Shown one piece after another: positions 18,507 through 26,791 of a stretch of 64,000 bases of DNA. This DNA comes from Rhodospirillales bacterium (lineage in GTDB: Bacteria > Pseudomonadota > Alphaproteobacteria > Rhodospirillales > Thalassospiraceae): positions 1 through 64,000 of the forward strand of contig JAHQVT010000005.1 of assembly GCA_019634165.1 (NCBI GenBank), written 5' to 3'. A program made the position numbers and the translations under genes. The notes beneath the pieces are model-generated. The model did not search any database. It saw nothing but the letters and a program-made list of their open reading frames with translations, and was not told where the DNA came from. Every line of letters begins with the position of its first letter. The stretch's first letter is position 1.

Positions 18507-18526
18507 TATCTGAATGTTTTCAGATA
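18507..18526. promoter_or_regulatory. inverted repeat TATCTGAA / TTCAGATA between the AraC paralogues
   Basis: A perfect eight-base inverted repeat with a four-base TGTT loop in the 298-base gap between the two AraC genes. It could be an operator for paralogue A or a structure in the 3' region of paralogue B. A second imperfect hairpin (AATGG..TCT/AGA..CCATT, 18629-18651) overlaps the stop codon of paralogue B and may be its terminator. Nothing else was seen in 18344-18641. Confidence 0.4.
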
Positions 18527-18641
18527 TTAACGAGCATAAAAAACTTTTTGTGGTGGCTCCTTATATTGACCGCCACTATTGTAGCCTTTGACATTACGCT
18601 ACGGAATCTTAGTGAAGCGCCTTAAATAATGGGTCTGAAGC

Positions 18642-19697
18642 CTAGACCATTAATTCATGCAGCCACTTCTGATAACGGATGTCGACTTCATCATTCTGGG
18701 CCGTTGTTGTAGCCGGAAGAATGGACACCCCATTTCGGACGTCGCCTGGTGTCAGATCATATTTTTCGCGAAACGCGCGGATAAAACTGGCATCTGATGA
18801 AAATCCACATTGCAGTGCAGTATCGAAGATAGGTAAGTGACGACGCATTGGGTCACTCAGCAATGATATTGCACGGCGTAAACGCATATCGCGAATATAA
18901 GCATATACACCGCCATAAGCTGCAAAGCAGGCGTATAGTTTAGAGCGAGATACACCAAGATCGCGTGCGGCTTTGCGTGGAGAAAGATCACTAGACGCAA
19001 GTTGCTCGCGTATGTATCGACGTATTCTGACCATATCTGTGATGTTTTGGCGCTGTTGGGTCGTATCGCGGGTCGCGCCGGTGGCTGTATTCAGGCAGTT
19101 GGCAAGGAGCATTGAGCAAGATTTTTCAATTGCCTGTGCCTGATGTTGATTAAGGGCGCTAATATTGCGTTGGATCGACAGAATTTGATCATAAAGTATT
19201 CTGGTCATTGGATCATTTGGTTCCAAAAAACGCATACTGTGATCATCAGGCTGATCAACCAGATCCTCGATCAAGGGGCGTGGAAGAACGATGGTTGTGG
19301 TCGCGATATCGCTGGTTTTCGCATTGAAATGCTGAGTCAGATCAAATACGACCAATCCGCCTTTTTTAAGCTGCGTTCCGCCTTTTGCATCATCACAGAT
19401 CAGGTCGCCTTCTTTGAAAATGCCAACGCCGAAGTGATCCATCCCGTGATGTGCGATCTGTGCTTTGCTGCGCCCCCAATCCTGCTGCAAAGAAACAACA
19501 TCCATCATCATCAAAGAACCCAGAAGATGGGACTCAATGGTGGCGGTAAAATTGTTATCTCGAATGGATTTTTCAGCTTCGACACCGAATAAGATGTCTA
19601 TGGAGTCTCTCCAGACGCCATACCTCTCATGCATGGGCAACTTGTCGACAGTGAAATATGAACTGTTTGCTCCACCAGACCGTTTGTCCGTCGTCAT
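18642..19697 (-). CDS. AraC-family regulator (paralogue B)
   Basis: A 351-residue AraC-type regulator with the same architecture as paralogue A. Shared blocks run from the N-terminus (SSYFTVDKLPMHERYGVW) through CDDAKGG, LTQHF, QPDDHSMRFLEPNDPM and MLLANCLN, to the HTH blocks LSPRKAARDLGVSRSKLYAC and FSSDASFIRAFREKYDLTPG. GGGGG six bases before the ATG marks the start. Divergent from an unknown protein gene across a 369-base regulatory region, it is likely the local controller of that gene and perhaps of paralogue A (inference). Confidence 0.9.
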   Translation of the reverse strand: MTTDKRSGGANSSYFTVDKLPMHERYGVWRDSIDILFGVEAEKSIRDNNFTATIESHLLGSLMMMDVVSLQQDWGRSKAQIAHHGMDHFGVGIFKEGDLICDDAKGGTQLKKGGLVVFDLTQHFNAKTSDIATTTIVLPRPLIEDLVDQPDDHSMRFLEPNDPMTRILYDQILSIQRNISALNQHQAQAIEKSCSMLLANCLNTATGATRDTTQQRQNITDMVRIRRYIREQLASSDLSPRKAARDLGVSRSKLYACFAAYGGVYAYIRDMRLRRAISLLSDPMRRHLPIFDTALQCGFSSDASFIRAFREKYDLTPGDVRNGVSILPATTTAQNDEVDIRYQKWLHELMV

Positions 19698-19846
19698 TTA
19701 GCCCCCAATGCAGATTTGTCGAGCCCGGAATCTATATTTTGGCACTGTTTTGGAATCGTGAAGCCAAGCAGTGTTTCCACGGATTTAATCACCTTCAGTT
19801 CGCGTATGCAGTAAAAATCCATTTGTATAGTGTTTCGCGGCTTGAC

Positions 19847-19983
19847 CTACACCAAAGTGCGCATTGAGTGCTCTGAAACGAAGGCTGGCTGCGGGTTGTA
19901 GCGATTTTATGGACTAATTGACAAGTGATTTGGACGCTATGAGCATTGAGAAAATTGCGTTTGTGCTACACCAAGCGCACAAA
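19847..19983. promoter_or_regulatory. repeated CTACACCAA motifs and TTTGTGC/GCACAAA inverted repeat
   Basis: Within the 369-base divergent region 19698-20066, CTACACCAA occurs twice on the plus strand (19847-19855 and 19966-19974), each followed by a related (A)G.GCGCA-like tail. The second copy lies inside an inverted repeat TTTGTGC (19960-19966) / GCACAAA (19977-19983). Directly repeated half-sites suit AraC-type regulators. A TTGACA hexamer at 19918-19923 may be part of a promoter, but no well-spaced -10 box was found. Confidence 0.4.
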
Positions 19984-20066
19984 AATTCTAAGAAATGGCT
20001 CTGCACGCAATAATCGGAAGGGCGGAGTTTTCGTCGTAATGCTCATTTATCTCTTTGGGGGAGAAA

Positions 20067-20651
20067 ATGCATTCATGTGACACACATCCAGCACGCCGCT
20101 ACGGAGAAGTTAACTTCTCTGATCCGGGGCGTGACTGGGGGAAGGCCAGCCATATCGTTCCTGGCCGTAGAAAAAACGAACCAAACCACAAAGCCTGGCA
20201 TAGTCCGGTCTCTCTTGTTGTCAGTTCGCCGAGTGGATTTAGTCTGGTTGAAGAAGCGCATGCGACGCCGCATGAAGCAGATAAACCGGACCCATACGAA
20301 GAAATGGCCCGCGCAATGGTCAAGACAATCGGCGACAGTGTCGATGTTTTGAAATCCATAGCCGAAATCATGCCTGTTCTAGAACGTGTTTTGTTCGATC
20401 GCGACCGCGAAATTCATCCTGATATTAGCGACCAAGATCATAAAGAAAAAGCACGCCGCAAAGCGGCAGAAGAAGCAATGCACTCGGATGCGGCTCTGAC
20501 TTGGTCACCAGATATGATGGTCGAACTTCATAATCTTTGCGCACAAAATCGTAAGTCGGTTCCAGCCCACCTTAATGCGATAAACAAGTATGGTAGGGAT
20601 GCTGAACCTGAAAACGATATTCTTCCGCCACTTCGGCATTTAAAGGATTAA
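20067..20651 (+). CDS. hypothetical protein
   Basis: A protein of about 194 residues that I do not recognise. There is no signal peptide or membrane segment. The N-terminal 60 residues are rich in His, Pro and Arg (HPARRYG, GRRKNEPNHKAWHSPVSLVV). The middle (EEMARAMVKTIGDSVDVLKSIAEIMP, about 85-110) looks like an amphipathic helix, followed by a charged region and SPDMMVELHNLCAQNRKSVPAHL. I chose the ATG at 20067 preceded by GGGGGAG; an in-frame TTG lies 12 bases earlier. It is divergent from AraC paralogue B and ends at a strong hairpin, so it is a single-gene unit, plausibly a target of that regulator. Confidence 0.65.
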   Translation: MHSCDTHPARRYGEVNFSDPGRDWGKASHIVPGRRKNEPNHKAWHSPVSLVVSSPSGFSLVEEAHATPHEADKPDPYEEMARAMVKTIGDSVDVLKSIAEIMPVLERVLFDRDREIHPDISDQDHKEKARRKAAEEAMHSDAALTWSPDMMVELHNLCAQNRKSVPAHLNAINKYGRDAEPENDILPPLRHLKD

Positions 20652-20657
20652 GGGGTA

Positions 20658-20682
20658 AAGGCCTGCTTTCTAAGCAGGCCTT
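20658..20682. terminator. bidirectional terminator hairpin
   Basis: Perfect 11-bp stem (AAGGCCTGCTT with AAGCAGGCCTT) and a three-base TCT loop between two convergent genes. A-rich and T-rich arm ends let it serve both strands. Confidence 0.8.
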
Positions 20683-20724
20683 CAAACACTCCGATTAGGT
20701 TGGAAGTTCCTTAGATATGCGTTG

Positions 20725-21525
20725 TTATCGGAAATAACCACCCGGTGTGCGGCCTGTTGCCTTTCTGAACATGGCAATAAAGGCTGATGGGGTTTCATAT
20801 CCCAGATCAAGGGCAATCTCTGTCACCGGCCGGTCATTGGCCAATTTTTCCAAGGCATATAACAGACGAAGCTTTTGCCGCCAGTCACGGAATGGCATGC
20901 CGGTATCGCGTTGGAATAACCGTGCCAAGGTTCGGCTGGATGCGCCGCTGATCTTTGCCCAATCATCAAGCGTCCGGTTATCTGCAGGATCGTTTTGCAG
21001 ATGCTCGCAGATTTTCGAAAGCCGCAAGTCCTTTGGGGCAGGTAAATGAAGGTTATCGTGATCTGGTGTTTTTATCTGATCTAAAAGAACGCGGATCAGG
21101 CGCCCTTCTTCACCATCTTCATCATATTCAATCGGGATTTCAGTTGCAGCACGGATGAGTTCGCGTAAAAGCGGGCTGACTTCCAAAACCATGCATTGAT
21201 CTGGCAAATCCAATTCGACATCACGGCCGATATAAAGGTGACGTGCGCGGGTAAATCCGGTGCAGGTCACAGCATGTTCTGTATGCGGCGGAACCCAGAC
21301 AGCACGTTGCGGCGGGACAATCCACATGCCAGCTTCCGTGACGACTGTCATTGTTCCTTCAAGCGCGTAAAGAAGCTGGTTCCAGTCATGGCTATGGGCG
21401 GCAACGTGATAGCCCGCAGGCATGTCGCTCACCCGGACATAAACTGCACGCGGCAATTCTTTGGGGCGGGGGCGGCTATTGTGGTGGATCGGTCGGGAAT
21501 CAAAAGTGTTCATGATGTGGGGCAT
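20725..21525 (-). CDS. AraC-family regulator with N-terminal cupin
   Basis: A 266-residue regulator. The N-terminal cupin (SHDWNQLLYALEGTMTVVTE, then WIVPPQRAVWVPPHTEHAV) is followed by a C-terminal AraC HTH (DDWAKISGASSRTLARLFQR and VTEIALDLGYETPSAFIAMFRKATG). It is divergent from an MFS transporter gene about 155 bases away, so it probably controls that transporter in response to its substrate. This architecture is common among local regulators of drug or metabolite efflux. The start lacks a clear ribosome site; an in-frame ATG at 21513 is an alternative. Confidence 0.88.
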   Translation of the reverse strand: MPHIMNTFDSRPIHHNSRPRPKELPRAVYVRVSDMPAGYHVAAHSHDWNQLLYALEGTMTVVTEAGMWIVPPQRAVWVPPHTEHAVTCTGFTRARHLYIGRDVELDLPDQCMVLEVSPLLRELIRAATEIPIEYDEDGEEGRLIRVLLDQIKTPDHDNLHLPAPKDLRLSKICEHLQNDPADNRTLDDWAKISGASSRTLARLFQRDTGMPFRDWRQKLRLLYALEKLANDRPVTEIALDLGYETPSAFIAMFRKATGRTPGGYFR

Positions 21526-21681
21526 GGCACAAGCAAATCCGAAACTGTCTGAATTGCGATATATGTTGGCAGATTAACGTAAGACAGACGGTCTCGACAG
21601 GTTTAATTTGGTCGCATTCCAAACCATACACAGTTGTGAGACTGGAACCGCCACCAATGCGGCCCTGTCTGGGGAGACGAA

Positions 21682-22956
21682 ATGTCTAATGAAATGATAC
21701 CAGAAGCCAATAATCACGCCGCCCCACTCGGCGATGTGGCTGAAGGGAGTAAGGCCGGTGCGCCTGTCTATAAAGGATGGCGCAATCCCGAAGTGCTTTT
21801 GATCGTCATGGCGGCTGCCATGCCGCTATCCTTTTCGACTTGGATGGCGCTTTTGAATAATTTTTCGATCGAGATGGCTGATTTTACCGGCCGCGAGATC
21901 GGCATATTGCAGTCCCTGCGTGAAGTTCCGGGGTTCCTTGCTTTTAGCGCAATTTTTGTCCTGCTTGTTCTGCGTGAACAGACCTTTGCGCTGCTGTCGC
22001 TTTTGGTTCTGGGCATTGGCGTTGCAATTTCGGGATATTTCCCAACGGTGATCGGGCTGTATTGCACCACGGTCCTGATGTCGATTGGCTTCCATTACTT
22101 TGAAACCATGCAACAAGCGCTTTCCCTGCAATGGGTGAAGAAAGAACGCACCGCCATGGTGATGGGCAAGCAGCTTTCGGCCAAATCGGTTTCGTCGCTT
22201 GTCATGTTTGGCATGGTTTGGGTGATGCTCGAAGTTTTTGGTGTCGAGTATCGCTATGTCTATTTGTTTGGCGGGGCGTTAACGATCCTTGCCGCCCTGT
22301 TTGTTTGGGGGGCGTTCCCAAAATTCTCCGATGCGCATCCGCAAACCAAAAAGCTGATCTTGCGCAAACGCTATTGGCTGTATTACGCGCTTACCTTCAT
22401 GAGCGGCGCGCGCCGTCAGATATTTACGGTGTTTGCGGGTTTCCTGATGGTCGAAAAGTTCGGCTATGACGCGGCAACGATCACGCTGCTGTATCTGTTG
22501 AACCACGCGATCAATATGTTTTTGGCACCGAAAATCGGCAAGCTGATTGGCAAATGGGGTGAACGCCGCGCACTGACCTTTGAATATGCCGGTTTGTTCA
22601 TCGTCTTTGTGTCATACGCATTTGTCGAAAATCATGTGATTGCTGGTGGTCTTTATGTGATTGACCATCTGTTCTTTGCTATGGCGATTGCGATCAAGAC
22701 ATATTTCCAAAAGATCGCCAATCCAGCAGATATTTCTTCAACAGCAGGCGTTAGCTTTACGATCAACCATATCGCGGCGGTGTTTATCCCGGCTGCCTTT
22801 GGCTTGATTTGGCTGATCTCACCCAGTGCCGTATTCTTGGCCGGGGCTGCGATGGCTGCCGTGTCGCTGATCCTTGCCTTAAATGTCCCACATGATCCGG
22901 AACCGGGCAATGAAGTGGTTCGGGGTTACAAATCCCCGGAAGCCGTTGCTGCCTAA
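21682..22956 (+). CDS. MFS transporter
   Basis: A 424-residue major facilitator with about twelve transmembrane segments and a hydrophilic N-terminal tail of some 35 residues. The first segment is LLIVMAAAMPLSFSTWMALL. The cytoplasmic loop between the halves carries KKLILRKRYWLYYAL. There is a well-placed GGGGAG ribosome site. Divergence from a cupin-AraC regulator suggests inducible uptake or efflux. No substrate-specific motif is recognised; FHYFETMQQALSLQWVKKER near residue 140 may mark the loop after TM4. Confidence 0.85.
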   Translation: MSNEMIPEANNHAAPLGDVAEGSKAGAPVYKGWRNPEVLLIVMAAAMPLSFSTWMALLNNFSIEMADFTGREIGILQSLREVPGFLAFSAIFVLLVLREQTFALLSLLVLGIGVAISGYFPTVIGLYCTTVLMSIGFHYFETMQQALSLQWVKKERTAMVMGKQLSAKSVSSLVMFGMVWVMLEVFGVEYRYVYLFGGALTILAALFVWGAFPKFSDAHPQTKKLILRKRYWLYYALTFMSGARRQIFTVFAGFLMVEKFGYDAATITLLYLLNHAINMFLAPKIGKLIGKWGERRALTFEYAGLFIVFVSYAFVENHVIAGGLYVIDHLFFAMAIAIKTYFQKIANPADISSTAGVSFTINHIAAVFIPAAFGLIWLISPSAVFLAGAAMAAVSLILALNVPHDPEPGNEVVRGYKSPEAVAA

Positions 22957-23160
22957 CCGTAAAGGAATTTGATCTGAAGGCTGATGGCAATGGGCATTTG
23001 GCGCACTTGCGGGTGCGGTGAGGGAAACTTGTGTCAGCAGCCATAGGGTGCCGTTGAGAACCAGTTCATCGGACAATATTGGCTTGGGGGATGAAGGCCG
23101 GGATGGCTTTGCCCAATATGTCCTGCAAAGCAAACAACAAAGCCTGATAAAACCCGGTAA

Positions 23161-23200
23161 AAAGAAAGCCGCCCATTTTGAAAGGGCGGCTTTCTTTGTT
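23161..23200. terminator. strong rho-independent terminator
   Basis: Arms AAAGAAAGCCGCCC (23161-23174) and GGGCGGCTTTCTTT (23184-23197) with a nine-base loop form a perfect 14-bp stem ending in a T-rich tract. It lies between the convergent MFS and gcrA genes and can act in both directions. The stretch 22957-23160 otherwise shows nothing convincing. Confidence 0.85.
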
Positions 23201-23238
23201 TCTATCTGCTTGGGGTCGATGAACCCGGTGCAGAAACC

Positions 23239-23679
23239 TTATTTCTTGTTCGGTCCTTGCGGGCCTTTCTGGCCGGGGCCACCCTGCTGTGCGGGGGGAT
23301 TATCCTCGCGCGGGTTCTTACCATTCAGATACGCCTGCGTGCAGTGATCAAGGCAATAAGGTTTGCTCGGAACGATTTTCTTACCACAGAAGTGGAAGTC
23401 ATCGTGATCCGGGTCGCCAAACGGCCAACGGCACATACCAGGGCCAAGGTCATAAATCGTGATGCCTTTGGCCGGCTGTTTTGGTGCCGGTGCTTTCTTC
23501 TGTTCAGCTTCCTCAGCACGACGCTGAATCGGAGACGGGCGCTTAGGCAGGCCAAGGCGGTGTGCCTTGCCAACGACGGCATTCTTGCCAACGCCCAGTT
23601 CTTCACCGATACGTGCCGTAGTCCAGCCCTGATTCCAGAGCGAGGTCAGCAATTCAATCTTTTCCGGCGTCCAGCTCAT
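23239..23679 (-). CDS. gcrA: GcrA cell-cycle regulator
   Basis: A 146-residue GcrA-family protein, the alphaproteobacterial factor that works with sigma-70 at CcrM-methylated promoters to time cell-cycle transcription. The N-terminal DNA-binding helix-turn-helix is unmistakable: SWTPEKIELLTSLWNQGWT then IGEELGVGKNAVVGKAHRLGLPKR. The C-terminus carries the conserved CRWPFGDPDH, FHFCG and KPYCLDHCTQAYL cysteine/histidine block. I chose the internal ATG giving MSWTPEK, the family's usual N-terminus, rather than a 25-codon longer frame. Confidence 0.95.
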   Translation of the reverse strand: MSWTPEKIELLTSLWNQGWTTARIGEELGVGKNAVVGKAHRLGLPKRPSPIQRRAEEAEQKKAPAPKQPAKGITIYDLGPGMCRWPFGDPDHDDFHFCGKKIVPSKPYCLDHCTQAYLNGKNPREDNPPAQQGGPGQKGPQGPNKK

Positions 23680-23880
23680 TTCGAGTATATTCCGTGTTCC
23701 GTTGCCTGCTCGAAGGTTTTTCACCAACGGCAGTTGCTTATTGTCCGATGTCAAACAGGGATACAGAGGTATCCGCTAATATCACGTAACGCAAGGGTCT
23801 TGGAGATTCGCATCCTGACCAGCATGCGCGAACAGCGCAATTTGCATGTTGAAGCGGCAATGTAAAGAGAGGATCGCAAA

Positions 23881-24543
23881 TTGGTCTGGTTTTTCATCTC
23901 AGCGACAGTTTTCCTTGGCGCGCATATTATCCCCGGCTTACTGCGCGACAGGATTATCAATGGGATCGGGTATCGCGGATATGTCATTGGTTTTTCTATC
24001 CTTTCCATGTTCCTGTTTGTCTGGGTGATCTTCGAAGTTCTGGCCGCTGATAAGCTTTTCCTGTGGGATTATCACCCATGGCAGGCAAAGTTACTGATCC
24101 TTGCCATGCTACCCGCCTGTATTTTGTGGGCCTGTGCCGTTCTTCAACCATGCCCCTTGTCGATTGGGCGTAAAACCGGCTTTGATCCAGACCGGCCGGG
24201 GATTAATCGGTTCTGCCGTCACCCGCTGTTATTGGGGGTTTTCCTGTGGGGCATTGGGCATGTGATTGCCAATGGGGACCTTGTGAGTGTGTTGTTTTTT
24301 GGCGGGAGTGCATTTTTTTCCCTGATCGGCTTTCCCCGGTTGGAAAAAATGCGCCTGCGCGATATTCCCAAACCGCAACATCAGGCCATTTTATCAGGGA
24401 CTCGACGGTTTTCTCCCGTTGGATTGCTCAAAGGGGCGATTGGCATTCGGGAATTTGTCCTTGGGGTGATGGTCTATATTGTCATTTTGATCGGACATGA
24501 ACATGTGATTGGCGTCAATCCGCTTGAGATGGCCGGTTGGTAA
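23881..24543 (+). CDS. NnrU-family membrane protein
   Basis: A 220-residue integral membrane protein of the NnrU family, named from denitrification clusters but widespread in alphaproteobacteria without them. Conserved features include the start VWFFISATVFLGAHIIPGLL, DPDRPGINRFCRHPLLLGVFLWGIGHVIANGD (about residues 95-126) and GFPRLEKMRL. The HPLL..W..GH.. pattern recalls isoprenylcysteine methyltransferase-like proteins. The start is TTG, supported by AGAGAGGA seven bases upstream. No nitric-oxide reductase genes are nearby, so a denitrification role is not supported here. Confidence 0.85.
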   Translation: MVWFFISATVFLGAHIIPGLLRDRIINGIGYRGYVIGFSILSMFLFVWVIFEVLAADKLFLWDYHPWQAKLLILAMLPACILWACAVLQPCPLSIGRKTGFDPDRPGINRFCRHPLLLGVFLWGIGHVIANGDLVSVLFFGGSAFFSLIGFPRLEKMRLRDIPKPQHQAILSGTRRFSPVGLLKGAIGIREFVLGVMVYIVILIGHEHVIGVNPLEMAGW

Positions 24544-24693
24544 AGCATGTCTTGATGGCGATACTTGCCAGTCCGGGGTTTGACAGGGATACTGTTGGCA
24601 CTGGTATCTCGTAAAGATACACATCACCGTCCTGATCCCACCTGACGCTGTCTGTCATCTTGGATGGTAAGCAAGCATTTAAAGTGAGGCACC

Positions 24694-25155
24694 ATGACAT
24701 CACCCCAACTTGCAACCAATCTTGCCAAGTTTGCCGAAATGGAAGGACGTCACCCACGTTTGCTTTTGGCGACGGCGTCTTCGGATGAGGAACGCTATCA
24801 CAAACATGTGGCGACCCTGTTTGCCGATGGCGGGTTTGATGTTGATGTCGCACCCCAGCATTCTGACGCACAGTCGATTGCCCGACAGGTGATTGATTGT
24901 GACGCCGATATTCTGGTTTTGATCCGGACATCTTTGAGCGCCAAAGACCGGGTGCATGTTGCGGATCTGATTTCCGCGCTTGATGCACTTGATGCGGAAT
25001 ATGTGAAGTTTGGCATTGTTGGCCATGCGGATGATCCCGCAAGCAGCAATGTTGATTTCGTCTGCGATCTTGAACATCTGCAAACAGGCGATTGCGAAGC
25101 CCTGATAGATTACATTCTGGCGGTTGAAGAAGGCCGTGTTGCACAACATATTTAA
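24694..25155 (+). CDS. methylmalonyl-CoA mutase C-terminal (B12-binding)-like protein lacking the cobalt-ligand His
   Basis: A 153-residue stand-alone protein aligning with the cobalamin-binding domain of methylmalonyl-CoA mutases. HPRLLLATASSDEERYHKHV corresponds to the mutase RPRILVAKMGQDGHDRG region, VATLFADGGFDVDVAP to ATAFADLGFDVDIGP, and ARQVIDCDADILVLIRTSLS to the following strand-helix. The DxHxxG motif that ligates cobalt through His is replaced (DEERYHK), so ordinary base-off B12 binding is unlikely. A GTGAGGC ribosome site precedes the ATG. It could be a regulatory or scaffolding derivative, or bind another ligand. No mutase genes adjoin it. Confidence 0.75.
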   Translation: MTSPQLATNLAKFAEMEGRHPRLLLATASSDEERYHKHVATLFADGGFDVDVAPQHSDAQSIARQVIDCDADILVLIRTSLSAKDRVHVADLISALDALDAEYVKFGIVGHADDPASSNVDFVCDLEHLQTGDCEALIDYILAVEEGRVAQHI

Positions 25156-25258
25156 ATCGTTGCGAAATTCAGTGTCGATCTTGCGCAATGATTTAGAAAC
25201 TCTTTATGTGCATAATGGTTGCACCCCAAGGCGGGACATTTAATCAAAGGACGAGTTG

Positions 25259-25741
25259 ATGGGATTGGTCAAGGAAACGCTCATGCGCGTCTTTGTCGGC
25301 AAAAAGGGCAGAGATGCCATGCGTGCCTACGCTGACGCACAATCCCTTCAGGTGCGCGATACTGCATCAGCGGAACAAACCGCAACGCAAGCACGTCAAG
25401 CCCGTCGGATTGAAGACCGTGCCCTTGCTCATCAGGATGAAGGTATGTCAGTGGAAGAAGCCCGCGCCCTTGCCTTGGCTGAAACCCTGACTGAACAAAG
25501 CGAAGCTCCGCATACGGAAATCCTAAAGGCCCTGAATGCCGCTGATGCCAAGCTTGGCAAACAGAAAAGCGCTGTTCCAACGGCTGCGGACGAACGACGG
25601 CAGGAATTGATTGCCGAGGCGGTCAAAGCACTGCGCAACAAACAAAGCGATCTGGATAAGCTTGAACCGGATCTGCGCGCCAAACTAACGGTAATGGCCG
25701 TGGGCGCACTTATGGGCGGGCCAAATACACCGCGCCAATAA
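25259..25741 (+). CDS. hypothetical helical protein
   Basis: A 160-residue charged, Ala/Glu/Arg-rich protein with no recognised domain. It appears wholly helical and soluble. Segments such as EDRALAHQDEGMSVEEARALALAE and AADERRQELIAEAVKALRNK have coiled-coil character. The ATG at 25259 follows AAGGACGAG; an in-frame TTG immediately upstream is a minor alternative. It is followed by a terminator, so it forms a single-gene unit. Function unknown. Confidence 0.7.
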   Translation: MGLVKETLMRVFVGKKGRDAMRAYADAQSLQVRDTASAEQTATQARQARRIEDRALAHQDEGMSVEEARALALAETLTEQSEAPHTEILKALNAADAKLGKQKSAVPTAADERRQELIAEAVKALRNKQSDLDKLEPDLRAKLTVMAVGALMGGPNTPRQ

Positions 25742-25767
25742 TTGGGGAACACCGAACCAACATGACG

Positions 25768-25801
25768 AAGCACCATGCCTGTGGGTTTGGTGCTTTTATT
25801 T
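25768..25801 (+). terminator. rho-independent terminator
   Basis: Arms AAGCACCA (25768-25775) and TGGTGCTT (25788-25795) with a 12-base loop, followed by TTATTTTG. It lies 26 bases past the preceding stop codon. Confidence 0.75.
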
Positions 25802-25865
25802 TGTCCGTGTCCTGATTGTTGGCTGATTGATGGTCCGGTTTGGCCGTCTGGTGGGTGGGAAGGGA

Positions 25866-26729
25866 TCAATAGCTGAGTTGGTGGTGAAGGCCCGCGACGA
25901 GTTCGGAATAACTGGGTTCGTTATCCGCGGTAAGATGTCCGTGACGGATCAAAAAATCGATTACGACAAGCGCACAATTGAATTTGAAGGCAAACCCGGA
26001 ACGAACGATTTGCGCAACTTCGCCCAAGGGCAATAGTTCAAACCGGTCGACTTCACCATCAGCACAATGTGGGGTGAAGTCTTCTGGTAGTTCCAAATCG
26101 AAATTAACCATCACATCGGGTTTCAGGCCACCATTCGTTTCATATAGATACGAGACAGTGCCAATTGCCTGAACGTTCTGCGACAGCCTTTCGGGAATGC
26201 CTGCTTCTTCAGAACATTCCTTAATCATGTTCTCGCGAAAACCAAGACCGGTCGGTTGTCCGCCTGCGACCATATTATCAAGCATACCCGGATAGGTGGG
26301 CTTGTCCTTGGCGCGATGGGCGATCCACATATGAATGCCATCAGATTTGCGCACAAAGCCGTTCATATGAACGCCCCATGATCGAAAGCCGAAATAGGAC
26401 ATGGCAAACCGGTCAAGCTGGCATAGTGGTTCATCAGCAAGGCGATTACGAATATCAAATTTCTCGCCGTGCAACTGCTTGATCACGCCCTGATCGCATA
26501 AGGATGACGTGGCAGCCGCAAGCAGTTCATTGCGCGCGGTCACGGTCTTGATATGCGCGGCAAAGCCATACTCACCGTTATCATCGCGGATGAAATCCGG
26601 GCCAAGGGCCGTTAGGGCTGTGGCAAATTCTGGCCGAACGGCACCAACCGGAAAATCACCGATCCGAAAACGCGCATATCGGGACAGATTGGCATTGTTG
26701 CAGGCGTTGATATGGTCAAGATAGGCCAA
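25866..26729 (-). CDS. Nudix hydrolase with DUF4743 N-terminal domain
   Basis: A 287-residue protein combining an N-terminal DUF4743 domain with a Nudix domain. The Nudix box is VAGGQPTGLGFRENMIKECSEEAGI near residues 155-179, in the variant form of this subfamily, where the first Glu of the box is not conserved. Other marks: HMNGFVRKSDGIHMWIAHRA and FDLELPEDFTP. Homologues in yeast and plants, some linked to thiamin pyrophosphokinase, are reported to remove damaged thiamin diphosphate, so a similar housecleaning role is likely (family knowledge). No thiamin genes flank it. Confidence 0.88.
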   Translation of the reverse strand: MAYLDHINACNNANLSRYARFRIGDFPVGAVRPEFATALTALGPDFIRDDNGEYGFAAHIKTVTARNELLAAATSSLCDQGVIKQLHGEKFDIRNRLADEPLCQLDRFAMSYFGFRSWGVHMNGFVRKSDGIHMWIAHRAKDKPTYPGMLDNMVAGGQPTGLGFRENMIKECSEEAGIPERLSQNVQAIGTVSYLYETNGGLKPDVMVNFDLELPEDFTPHCADGEVDRFELLPLGEVAQIVRSGFAFKFNCALVVIDFLIRHGHLTADNEPSYSELVAGLHHQLSY

Positions 26730-26791
26730 TTTGTCACTCCTGTCGGGGCGGTCGCTGTCTTGGCTTAAGACAGCACCACATCCCGTCCAGA

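Noticed and set aside
23018-23347. 109-codon plus-strand ORF covering the terminator and the end of gcrA
   Set aside because: Runs through a perfect terminator hairpin and antisense to gcrA; composition is that of shadow coding.
23881-24543. Denitrification gene cluster
   Set aside because: Only an NnrU-like membrane protein is present; no nor, nir or nos genes nearby.
24694-25155. Functional methylmalonyl-CoA mutase small domain
   Set aside because: Cobalt-ligand DxHxxG is missing and no catalytic subunit is adjacent.
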